NCBI GenBank assembly: GCA_963822825.1
Contig: CAWGIW010000013.1
Location: forward strand, 1-64,000
Origin: JAWWPY01 sp963822825
Lineage (GTDB): Bacteria > Actinomycetota > Actinomycetes > Streptosporangiales > Streptosporangiaceae
DNA: 64,000 nucleotides
Direction of reading: 5' to 3'
A model generated the notes under the pieces. It had not been told where the DNA came from. It did not search any database and was given only the letters and a program-made list of their open reading frames with translations. Shown here in pieces: positions 49,460-57,148 of this stretch. The first letter of the stretch is position 1, and each line of letters begins with the position of its first letter. Made by a program: the position numbers and the translations under genes.

Positions 49460-50073
49460 GCTGCCTCCAGGGCTAGCAGGGCCCGCTTGGCTTCGGGGCC
49501 GCCGACGTACCCACCGAACGAGCCGTCGGAGCGGATGACGCGATGGCATGGCACCACCACGGGCAGCGGGTTGGTGGCACAGGCCGTGCCGACCGCACGG
49601 ACCGCCTTGGGGTTGCCCGCGGCGGCCGCGACCGCCGCGTAGCTGGCGGTGTGGCCGTACGCGATGTCGGATAGGTGGCTGAGCACCATCCGCCGGAAAC
49701 CCTTGGACAGGCTGAAGTCGAGCGGAAGGCCGAACTCGTGGCGCCGCCCGGCGAAGTATTCGTCGATCTCCCGCGCGGCGGTGTCGAGCCGCTTGGGGGC
49801 ACGCAGGATCCGTGGGCTGAGCTCAGCGGCGAGAATCGTGAGGACGTGGTCGTGGTTTTCGACGTTGTAGGCCACCCGGACCAGGCCGACCGCGGTCGCG
49901 GCGAGCAGCAGTGGGCCGACCGGCGTATCGAGCGTGCGGTAAGCCACGTCAAGCACTCCGCCGGAGTCCGCGCGGTCGGCCAGGCGGTCGTGCAGCGCGC
50001 GCAGCTGTACCTCGGTGACGGCGGGCAGGGCATCGAGTATGTCGGCCGCTTCCGGCTCGTGTTTCGTGCTCAT
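49456..50073 (-). CDS. ogt: Methylated-DNA-[protein]-cysteine S-methyltransferase (Ogt type 1)
   Basis: A 205-residue protein. Active-site motif VVVPCHRVIRSDGSFGGYVG, with the cysteine that takes the alkyl group from O6-alkylguanine. Upstream are LPLDFSLSKGFRRMVLSHLS and YGHTASYAAVAAAAGNPKAV, the DNA-binding HTH. It overlaps the ECF sigma factor start side (ATGA) and the 2OG oxygenase, so all three are co-translated. A second Ogt is encoded about 580 bp upstream. Confidence 0.93.
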   Translation of the reverse strand: MSTKHEPEAADILDALPAVTEVQLRALHDRLADRADSGGVLDVAYRTLDTPVGPLLLAATAVGLVRVAYNVENHDHVLTILAAELSPRILRAPKRLDTAAREIDEYFAGRRHEFGLPLDFSLSKGFRRMVLSHLSDIAYGHTASYAAVAAAAGNPKAVRAVGTACATNPLPVVVPCHRVIRSDGSFGGYVGGPEAKRALLALEAA

Positions 50074-50609
50074 CGGTCTTCTCTTTCTCCGGCTTCTCTT
50101 TCTCCGGCTTCTCTTTCTCCGGCTTCTGCGGCTGCGGCGCGCGGATAGGTTTTCCGCAGGGTGGCGATGCCGTCGGCGGCCGACCTGCGGGCCGCGTCCG
50201 TGCTGCCGCCGATCACGGCGGCGACGGCCTGGTAGGGCAGCCCGGCCAGGTAGTGGTAGGCGACCGCCTCCCGCTGCTTGCGCGGGAGGGCGGCCACGGC
50301 GGCGCTCAGATCGAGGTCCCGGCCGTCCGCGCGCTGCGCGGCGGGGCTCTCGGGAACGTCAGCCACCGGTACCGCGTGGCGCGCGGCCGCGCGGGTGACG
50401 TCGATCGCCTTGCGGTGCGCGATCGTCACCAGCCAGGCCTCGACGTTCGCGTCATCGGGCAGCCCCGGGTACGCCTTGATGGCGGCCAGGAATGTCTCAG
50501 ACCACGCGTCGTCCGCGTCGGCGCCAGGGCCGAGCACGGCCCGGCACACCCGCAGGACGGTCACGCCATGCCGGGTCACGACGGCCTCGAAAGGCTGTTT
50601 CCCTGTCAC
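50070..50609 (-). CDS. ECF-type RNA polymerase sigma factor
   Basis: 179 residues from GTG 50609. Region 2: VTRHGVTVLRVCRAVLGPGA, DDAWSETFLAAIKAYPGLPD and VEAWLVTIAHRKAIDVTRAA. Region 4: VAALPRKQREAVAYHYLAGL and PYQAVAAVIGGSTDAARRSA. The C-terminal tail is a GEREA repeat encoded by 15-bp units. It is the first gene of the operon with Ogt and a 2OG oxygenase and likely directs their transcription upon alkylation stress. No anti-sigma gene is visible. Confidence 0.9.
   Translation of the reverse strand: MTGKQPFEAVVTRHGVTVLRVCRAVLGPGADADDAWSETFLAAIKAYPGLPDDANVEAWLVTIAHRKAIDVTRAAARHAVPVADVPESPAAQRADGRDLDLSAAVAALPRKQREAVAYHYLAGLPYQAVAAVIGGSTDAARRSAADGIATLRKTYPRAAAAEAGEREAGEREAGEREDR
50079..50123. 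repeat. 15-bp tandem repeat, three copies, in sigma factor C-terminus
   Basis: Three exact copies of TTCTCTTTCTCCGGC, which on the minus strand encode the GEREA peptide repeated just before the stop of the ECF sigma factor (stop at 50070). Confidence 0.92.
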
Positions 50610-50652
50610 GTGATGTAGACGCTCCGGGTCGGTCGAACGTGAGGTACTGGTT

Positions 50653-51228
50653 TCAGAACAATGTCGCGGGCCGCCCCGTGGCCTGCTTCTCCAGGTCGAG
50701 CAGGAACCTCTTGCGGGCCAGGCCGCCGGCGTAGCCAGTGCGCCGGCCATCCTGGCCGATGACGCGGTGGCAGGGCACGATCACGCTCAGCGGGTTGCGC
50801 CCCACGGCCGCGCCCACGTCCTTGGCCAGTACCTGACTACCCAGCTCGCGGGCCAGGTCGCCATAGGAAACAGTCTGCCCGTACGGGATATGACAGATCA
50901 GGTCCCACACGCGGCGCTGGAATTCGTCACCGTGGGCGTCAACCGGCAGATCGAAGTGTTCCCTGCGGCCCGCGAAGTACCCCGCGAGCTGGCGTTTGGT
51001 CTCACCGAATCCCGTCTCGCTGCGGCGGCCGAAGCTGGCGGGATCTGGCCGGTACCAATGGTGCGGGAAGTACAAACCGGTCAGCACGCCGTCCTCGGCG
51101 ACGAGAGTGAGCTCCCCGATAGGCGACTCGATCGTGGTCGTAGTGCTGCCGGGGGCAGCGCTGCTCACGGTACCGTTGGTGGCGGTGGTGCTTTTGGCGG
51201 TGCTGGTGGTGCCGTTGGTGGCGGTCAT
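50653..51228 (-). CDS. ogt: Methylated-DNA-[protein]-cysteine S-methyltransferase (Ogt type 2)
   Basis: A 191-residue protein; ATG 51228 has GGAGGACTG upstream. The N-terminal 35 residues are Thr/Ser/Ala-rich (ATNGTTSTAKSTTATNGT), an unusual low-complexity tail. The core has PIGELTLVAEDGVLTGLYFP, PYGQTVSYGDLARELGSQV and the active site VIVPCHRVIGQDGRRTGYAG. Its end lies 44 bp before the sigma factor start on the same strand. Having two differing Ogt proteins in one locus suggests different lesion preference or a regulatory division. Confidence 0.93.
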   Translation of the reverse strand: MTATNGTTSTAKSTTATNGTVSSAAPGSTTTTIESPIGELTLVAEDGVLTGLYFPHHWYRPDPASFGRRSETGFGETKRQLAGYFAGRREHFDLPVDAHGDEFQRRVWDLICHIPYGQTVSYGDLARELGSQVLAKDVGAAVGRNPLSVIVPCHRVIGQDGRRTGYAGGLARKRFLLDLEKQATGRPATLF

Positions 51229-51580
51229 CGCAGTCCTCCAGAGTGCGTCGCCTGGTAGACGACGGACCCCCGCCTAAACGTGAGCCCGTCCGCCGCCGAT
51301 TTCCATGATCGTTTCCCTGATCACGTGTTAGGACCGGCAAACCGGACAAATTACCCCCCGTTTTGGTCGTAACGCGCGTGATAGGTGCTCCATGGCTTGA
51401 TACGGCGCCCCCGATGGATGGGTATCGGCCAGCCGATTCCCAGCATCAGTCATGATGATCATGGTCGTGTCATCGGTTCGCGTGTCCCCCCGGGGGAGTG
51501 ATAACGCGCCGTTCACTTCCCGGTGGTTGCGTCGCGGTCGCCGATGTACCAGGTTCGGTTACGAACGGGAGGATGCTGAT
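51229..51580. other. Divergent intergenic region between ogt and phosphoketolase genes
   Basis: 352 bp without a gene. It holds promoters for both directions by position. CATGAT G ATCATG (51451-51463) is a perfect 6-bp palindrome around one base and could be an operator. GGGTAT occurs near 51420 but without a clear -35 partner. Confidence 0.45.
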
Positions 51581-53986
51581 GTGACACGCACCGATCCAGC
51601 GCCAGCCCGGACCTATAGCCGCGCAGACATGGAACTGATCGATGCCTACTGGCGCGCGGCGAACTACGTGTCAGTCGGCCAGATCTACCTGCTGGACAAT
51701 CCCTTGCTGCGAGAACGGCTGCGCGCCGAGCATGTGAAGCCACGGCTGCTCGGGCACTGGGGGACGACGCCCGGGCTGAACCTGCTCTACGCGCACATGA
51801 ACCGGGTCATCAAGGAGCGTGACCTCAGCGCCCTGTACGTGACCGGCCCGGGCCACGGGGGTCCGGGGCTGGTCGCCAACGCGTACCTGGAAGGCACCTA
51901 CAGCGAGGTCTACTCCTCGATAGGGCAGGACGAGGACGGGCTGCGGGCCCTGTTCCGGCAGTTTTCCTTCCCGGGCGGCATCCCCAGCCACGTCGCGCCG
52001 GAGACACCCGGATCCATCCACGAGGGCGGCGAACTCGGCTACGCGCTGGTGCACGCGTACGGCGCCGCCTTTGACAACCCGGATCTGCTGGTGCTGTGCG
52101 TGGTGGGCGACGGGGAAGCGGAGACCGGCCCGCTGGCGGCCAGCTGGCACTCGAACAAGTTCCTCAACCCGGTGAGCGATGGCGCGGTGCTGCCGGTCCT
52201 GCACCTCAACGGTTACAAGATCGCCAATCCGGCCGTGCTGGCCCGCATCCCCGACGACGAGCTGGCCGGGCTGATGCGCGGCTACGGCTACGAGCCGCAC
52301 TTCGTCGTCGGCGACGAGCCCGCGGCCGTCCATCAGGAACTCGCGGCCACGCTCGACGAGGTGCTGGACACCATCGCCGCCATCCAGCACGACGCGCGCA
52401 GCGCCACGAGCCGGCGGCGCCGGGACGCCGACGACCGGGCCGGCCGCCCGTTGTGGCCGATGATCGTGTTGCGCACCCCCAAGGGATGGACCGGGCCGAA
52501 AATGGTTAACGGCTTCCCAGTCGAGGGCACCTGGCGCGCCCACCAGGTCCCGCTCGCCGATACCCGCAACAACGCCAAGCACCGTGAGCAGCTCGAGCAG
52601 TGGATGCGCAGCTACCGGCCGGGGGAACTGTTCGACAAGGCCGGCCGGCTGATCCCGGACCTGCGGGCGCTCGCGCCGGAAGGGCAACGGCGGATGAGCG
52701 CCAACCCGCACGCCAACGGCGGGCTGCTGCTGCGTGACCTGGTCATGCCCGACTTCCGCAGCTACGCCGTTCCGGTCGAGCGTCCCGCGGCCGAGTTCAG
52801 CGAGGCTACCCGGGTGCTGGGCACGTTCCTGCGCGACATCATCGCCCGCAACCCCGACCGGTTCCGCCTGATGGGCCCGGACGAGACGGCGTCCAACCGG
52901 CTCACGGCGGTGTTCGAGGGGACCAACCGGGCCTGGGACGCCATCACGCTGCCTGGCGACGATCATCTGGCGCCGGACGGCCGGGTAATGGAGGTGCTGT
53001 CCGAGCACCTGTGCCAGGGGTGGCTGGAGGGCTACCTGCTCACCGGGCGGCACGGCCTGTTCAACTGCTATGAGGCGTTCATCCACATCGTCAACTCCAT
53101 GTTCAACCAGCACGCCAAGTGGCTCAAGGTAACGCGGGGCATACCCTGGCGGGCGCCGATCGCGTCCCTCAACTACCTGCTGTCCTCGCACGTCTGGCGC
53201 CAGGACAACAACGGCTTCTCCCATCAGGACCCGGGGTTCATTGATCACGTGGTCAACAAGAAGGCCGAGATCGTCCGGGTGTACCTGCCGCCCGATACGA
53301 ACACCCTGCTGTCGGTGGCCGATCACTGCCTGCGCAGCCGGAACTACGTCAACGTCATCGTGGCCGGCAAGCAGCCGGCGCTGACGTACCTGAGCATGGA
53401 ACAGGCGATCGCGCACTGCACCCGCGGCCTGGGCATCTGGCCCTGGGCCAGTTCCACCGACGGCGAGCCCGACGTGGTGCTGGCCTGCGCGGGCGACATC
53501 CCCACCCTGGAGACGCTGGCCGCCGCGGACCTGCTGCGCACACACTTGCCCGAACTGAAGGTCCGGGTCATCAACGTGGTGGACATCATGCGGCTTGAAC
53601 CGGATACCGAGCACCCGCACGGCCTGCCCGACTTCGACTTCGACGCGCTGTTCACCTGCGACAAGCCGGTGATCTTCGCCTATCACGGTTATCCGTGGCT
53701 GATCCACCGGCTCACCTACCGGCGCGCCAACCACCAGAACCTGCACGTGCGCGGCTACAAGGAAGAAGGCACCACGACCACCCCGTTCGACATGGTCATG
53801 CTGAACGACCTCGACCGGTTCCACCTGGTGATGGACGTCATCGACCGTGTCCCATCCATCGGCACCCGCGCGGCGACACTGCGCCAGGAGATGTCCGACG
53901 CCCGCCTCGCCGCCCGCGCCTACACCCGCGAGCACGGCGAGGACGACCCGGCGATCTCCGGCTGGACCTGGCCGGAACGGCGCTGA
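51581..53986 (+). CDS. xfp: Xylulose-5-phosphate/fructose-6-phosphate phosphoketolase
   Basis: 801 residues from GTG 51581 (GGGAGG upstream; an open frame extends further back without features). Thiamine-diphosphate enzyme with LLGHWGTTPGLNLLYAHMNR, YVTGPGHGGPGLVANAYLEG, VVGDGEAETGPLAASWHSNK, LMGPDETASNRLTAVFEGTN and GYKEEGTTTTPFDMVMLNDL. It splits xylulose-5-P or fructose-6-P to acetyl-P. The next gene, 3 bp after the stop, is acetate kinase, which converts acetyl-P to acetate with ATP gain. Length and motifs are normal. Confidence 0.96.
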   Translation: MTRTDPAPARTYSRADMELIDAYWRAANYVSVGQIYLLDNPLLRERLRAEHVKPRLLGHWGTTPGLNLLYAHMNRVIKERDLSALYVTGPGHGGPGLVANAYLEGTYSEVYSSIGQDEDGLRALFRQFSFPGGIPSHVAPETPGSIHEGGELGYALVHAYGAAFDNPDLLVLCVVGDGEAETGPLAASWHSNKFLNPVSDGAVLPVLHLNGYKIANPAVLARIPDDELAGLMRGYGYEPHFVVGDEPAAVHQELAATLDEVLDTIAAIQHDARSATSRRRRDADDRAGRPLWPMIVLRTPKGWTGPKMVNGFPVEGTWRAHQVPLADTRNNAKHREQLEQWMRSYRPGELFDKAGRLIPDLRALAPEGQRRMSANPHANGGLLLRDLVMPDFRSYAVPVERPAAEFSEATRVLGTFLRDIIARNPDRFRLMGPDETASNRLTAVFEGTNRAWDAITLPGDDHLAPDGRVMEVLSEHLCQGWLEGYLLTGRHGLFNCYEAFIHIVNSMFNQHAKWLKVTRGIPWRAPIASLNYLLSSHVWRQDNNGFSHQDPGFIDHVVNKKAEIVRVYLPPDTNTLLSVADHCLRSRNYVNVIVAGKQPALTYLSMEQAIAHCTRGLGIWPWASSTDGEPDVVLACAGDIPTLETLAAADLLRTHLPELKVRVINVVDIMRLEPDTEHPHGLPDFDFDALFTCDKPVIFAYHGYPWLIHRLTYRRANHQNLHVRGYKEEGTTTTPFDMVMLNDLDRFHLVMDVIDRVPSIGTRAATLRQEMSDARLAARAYTREHGEDDPAISGWTWPERR

Positions 53987-53989
53987 CCG

Positions 53990-55108
53990 GTGCGGGTACT
54001 GGTCGTCAACGCCGGGTCCTCCAGCCTCAAGCTGCGCCTGCTCGACGCCGCCGACGCCATCGAGCACCGCGCCGACCTGCCCGCTGGGCCGGACGGATTC
54101 GATACGTCGCGCCTGGCCGACCTGCTGGACGGCTGGGACAAGCCCGATGGGGTGGGTCACCGCATCGTGCACGGCGGGACGGTCTTCACCGGCCCGACGC
54201 TGATCGACGATCACGTACGGGAGCAGTTGCGGGACCTGACCGACCTCGCCCCGCTGCATCAGCCCAAATCGCTGGCCGCGCTCGACGCGGTCAGCGCGCA
54301 CCTGCCCGGCATACCGGCCGTCGCCAGCTTCGACACCGCTTTCCACACGTCCATCCCGCCCGCCGCCGCGACGTACGCGGTGCCCAGGGAGTGGCGGCGC
54401 CGCTATGCCATCCGCCGCTACGGATTCCACGGGCTGTCGCACGCCTACTGCTCGCAGCGCGCCGCCCAGATGCTCGGCCGGCCGCAGGCCGGGCTGCGGG
54501 TCGTCACCTGCCACCTCGGCGCGGGGGCCTCACTCGCCGCGGTGCTCGACGGCCGCAGCGTGGACACCACCATGGGCTTCACCCCGCTGGAGGGGCTGGT
54601 CATGGCGACCCGCTCCGGCACCGTCGATCCCGGTCTGGTGCTCTGGCTCGAAGAGCACGAGCATCTCTCGCCCCACGAGGTCGCCACCGCTCTGGAGACG
54701 CGGTCCGGGCTCACCGCCCTGGCCGGAACCGGCGACATGCGTGAGGTCCAGGCCGCAGCCGATCGCGGCGACCCGGACGCGCGGCTGGCCATCGATGTCT
54801 ATACCCATCGGCTGGCCGGCGCCGCCGCCGCGATGTGCGCCGCGACCGGAGGCATCGACGTGCTCGCGTTCACCGGCGGCGTCGGCGAGAACTCAGCCGT
54901 GGTCCGGAGGCGGGCCGCCGAGCGGCTTGCCTTCCTCGGCGTCGCCATCGACCTCGACGCCGTCGCGCAGCGCGACCACGCGGACCGCGACATCACCGCG
55001 GCCGGGGCGGCCGTGCGGACCCTGGTGATCACCGCCCGGGAAGACCTGCAGATCGCCCGCGAGACACGCCAGTTGCTCGGCGCGGATCAGGGCGCGGGCG
55101 GCGGCTGA
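53990..55108 (+). CDS. ackA: Acetate kinase
   Basis: 372 residues from GTG 53990. ASKHA-fold motifs: LVVNAGSSSLKLRLLD, GHRIVHGGTVFTGP, FDTAFHTSIPPAAATYAVP, YGFHGLSHAYCSQRAA, MATRSGTVDPGLVL and VLAFTGGVGENSAVVRRRAA. It makes ATP and acetate from acetyl-phosphate. It is co-transcribed with phosphoketolase (3-bp gap), forming a bifid-shunt-type energy module. The last 22 bp overlap the LysR gene on the other strand. Confidence 0.96.
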   Translation: MRVLVVNAGSSSLKLRLLDAADAIEHRADLPAGPDGFDTSRLADLLDGWDKPDGVGHRIVHGGTVFTGPTLIDDHVREQLRDLTDLAPLHQPKSLAALDAVSAHLPGIPAVASFDTAFHTSIPPAAATYAVPREWRRRYAIRRYGFHGLSHAYCSQRAAQMLGRPQAGLRVVTCHLGAGASLAAVLDGRSVDTTMGFTPLEGLVMATRSGTVDPGLVLWLEEHEHLSPHEVATALETRSGLTALAGTGDMREVQAAADRGDPDARLAIDVYTHRLAGAAAAMCAATGGIDVLAFTGGVGENSAVVRRRAAERLAFLGVAIDLDAVAQRDHADRDITAAGAAVRTLVITAREDLQIARETRQLLGADQGAGGG

Positions 55109-56151
55109 GCCAGCGCCCAGGAAAGCCGGGCATCGGGTCCTCGGTCGCCTGCGGCCTGGTCACCAAGAGCGTCGAGACCGCCAGCAACCCGCCCATGCTC
55201 GGTGGTAACACCTGGACCCCGGCCGCCGGCGCGGATGGCCGCGATGCAGGCGGACACGGCAGGATGATGGCGGGTCCCTTTCCGGTAGGCGATCCGGGTC
55301 CGGCGGCGCGCCGGCAGCGGGGTGAGGACGACATCCGCGGGCCGGTCGATCAGGGCCAGCTGCGGGACCAGGGCGACGCCCTGGCCCGCGGCGACCAGGG
55401 CCAGCACGGTGGCGAAGTCGTCGGCGTGGTGCCGGATACGGGGCGTGAAGCCGGCGATCTGACAGGCGCGTACCGCCATCGTGTGGCACAGCGTGCCGGG
55501 ACTGGCCATGATCCATGGAGCTTCGCGGTGCCGGCTGACCAGGTCCTCGCCGGGCTGCGCCCGCGCCCCGGTCGAGGGCAGCGCCCCAGTCCGGGGCAGC
55601 GCCCCGGTCGAAGGCAGCGCTCCGGTCGAAGCGAGGTAGATGGTCTCCTCGATCAGCGGTTCCGTGTCGAGGGCAGGATCGGGCTCGATGGGGACGTAGT
55701 CGTAGTCGTGGACGAGCGCGACGTCGAGCGAGCCGCTACGCAGGGCGTCGGGGACCCCGGCCGGATCGAGTTCGGTGACCATCAGCTCGAGGCCGGGATG
55801 GTCGCGGCCGAGTGCGACCAGCGCGGCCGGGAGGATGGTGCGCACCGCGGTGGGGAACGCGCCAATCCGCAACGGCCCGGTCAGGCCACCCCGGGTGATC
55901 GCGAGTTCCGCGGAGGCCTGTTCCAGGAGGGCAATCACGGTCTCGGTGCGTTCGGCCAGGGCGGCGCCCGCCGCGGTGAGGGCGACCCGGCGGCCGGTCC
56001 GCCGCAGCAACGGCACCCCGGCCTCGCGCTCCAGCGTGGCCAGTTGCTGGGAGACCGCGGACGGGGTGTAGTTCAGCGCGTCGGCGACCGCGGCGATCGT
56101 TCCGCGGTGCGCCAGTTCGCGGAGCAGGCGGAGCCTGCGAACATCGAGCAT
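55087..56151 (-). CDS. LysR-family transcriptional regulator with internal minisatellite
   Basis: A 354-residue protein. The N-terminal winged HTH reads RRLRLLRELAHRGTIAAVAD, NYTPSAVSQQLATLEREAG and LLRRTGRRVALTAAG. The effector domain starts at PLRIGAFPTAVRTILPAALV and ends near ACIAAIRAG. Within it, 18-bp repeats add a GALPSTGALPRTGALPSTG segment (about 175-195), and the C-terminal 45 residues are extra. It is divergent from the DapA-family gene with an AT-rich 71-bp gap, the usual position of a LysR target. Confidence 0.9.
   Translation of the reverse strand: MLDVRRLRLLRELAHRGTIAAVADALNYTPSAVSQQLATLEREAGVPLLRRTGRRVALTAAGAALAERTETVIALLEQASAELAITRGGLTGPLRIGAFPTAVRTILPAALVALGRDHPGLELMVTELDPAGVPDALRSGSLDVALVHDYDYVPIEPDPALDTEPLIEETIYLASTGALPSTGALPRTGALPSTGARAQPGEDLVSRHREAPWIMASPGTLCHTMAVRACQIAGFTPRIRHHADDFATVLALVAAGQGVALVPQLALIDRPADVVLTPLPARRRTRIAYRKGTRHHPAVSACIAAIRAGGRGPGVTTEHGRVAGGLDALGDQAAGDRGPDARLSWALAQPPPAP
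55565..55634. repeat. 18-bp tandem repeat, nearly four copies, inside the LysR gene
   Basis: Units such as GCCCCGGTCGAGGGCAGC follow each other in frame and encode STGALP repeats in a loop of the effector-binding domain. Length variation here would change that loop without breaking the frame. Confidence 0.88.
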
Positions 56152-56222
56152 AAGTTCAGCTTATTATTTAGTACAGAATCATGAACTGGACCTGCATAAC
56201 CGGCTGACCGCAGTCTTGTTTC
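56152..56222. promoter_or_regulatory. Divergent LysR/dapA-like promoter region
   Basis: A 71-bp AT-rich gap in otherwise GC-rich DNA. AGTTCA (56153-56158) and TGAACT (56182-56187) form an inverted repeat around an AT-rich core, fitting a LysR-type operator that serves both genes. Confidence 0.5.
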
Positions 56223-57125
56223 ATGGATCAGTCGCTCTCAGGTCTCTTTGTCCCGCTCGTGACCCCGCTGCGCACCGGCGGCGAACTGGCCGCTGACGCC
56301 TTGGAAGCCCTGGCCCACGGCATCATCGATGCCGGCGCGGCCGGGCTGGTGGCTCTGGGGACCACCGCCGAGCCCGCCACGCTCACCGCCGGCGAGCGGC
56401 GCACCGTCCTGGATATCTGCGCGCGAGTGTGCCGGGAGCGCTCCGTCACGCTGATCGCCGGCGCGGGCTCCAACGACACCCACGCCTCGCTCCAGGCCCT
56501 GCGGGAACTGGCCGCCTGGCCTGAGGTATCGGCCGCCCTCGTCGTGGTGCCGTACTTCACCCGCCCTTCCGAAGAGGGGGTGATCGCCCACTTCACCCGG
56601 CTCGCCGCCGGCAGCCCGGTACCGCTGATCATTTACAACATTCCGCAACGAACCGGTCAGGCTATGAGGTGGCCCGCACTGCGGAGACTGGCCGACCTGG
56701 ATGGGATCGCCGGAATCAAGCATGCCGTCGGCGGCATCGACGAGGACACCGTCCGGCTCATGGCCGACCTGCCCGACGGGTTCGCGGTACTGGCCGGCGA
56801 CGACCTGTTCGCTTCGTCCCTTCTGGCCCTCGGCGCGGCCGGCGCGATCACGGCCTCGGCTCATCTGTCAACGGATCGTTGGGTCGAATTGGTCGGCAGC
56901 TGGCGGGCCGGGGAAGCCGGCCGCGCCCGCGAGCTCGGGCACGGGCTGGCCGGGCTGTCCGCGGCGCTGTTCGCCGAGCCCAACCCGACGGTCATCAAGG
57001 CCGTGCTGCACGCGCAGGGCCGGATCCCCAGCCCTGCTGTGCGCCTGCCGCTGCTGCCCGCCAGCTCGGGCGCGACGAGAGCCGCCCTGTTTCACGCACC
57101 CGCACTGACGCAGCGTGCTGGATAA
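56223..57125 (+). CDS. DapA-family aldolase (dihydrodipicolinate synthase-like)
   Basis: A 300-residue TIM-barrel protein: GLFVPLVTPLRTGGELAADA, GLVALGTTAEPATLTAGERR, LIIYNIPQRTGQAMRWPALR (the tyrosine) and GIAGIKHAVGGIDEDTVRLM, with the Schiff-base lysine. True DapA has GTTGE; here it is GTTAE, and IKEA is IKHA, so it may act on another pyruvate-derived substrate. The divergent LysR gene likely controls it. Actinobacteria often have several such paralogues. Confidence 0.87.
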   Translation: MDQSLSGLFVPLVTPLRTGGELAADALEALAHGIIDAGAAGLVALGTTAEPATLTAGERRTVLDICARVCRERSVTLIAGAGSNDTHASLQALRELAAWPEVSAALVVVPYFTRPSEEGVIAHFTRLAAGSPVPLIIYNIPQRTGQAMRWPALRRLADLDGIAGIKHAVGGIDEDTVRLMADLPDGFAVLAGDDLFASSLLALGAAGAITASAHLSTDRWVELVGSWRAGEAGRARELGHGLAGLSAALFAEPNPTVIKAVLHAQGRIPSPAVRLPLLPASSGATRAALFHAPALTQRAG

Positions 57126-57148
57126 GACGGGGACGGCTCAGGCCGCCG

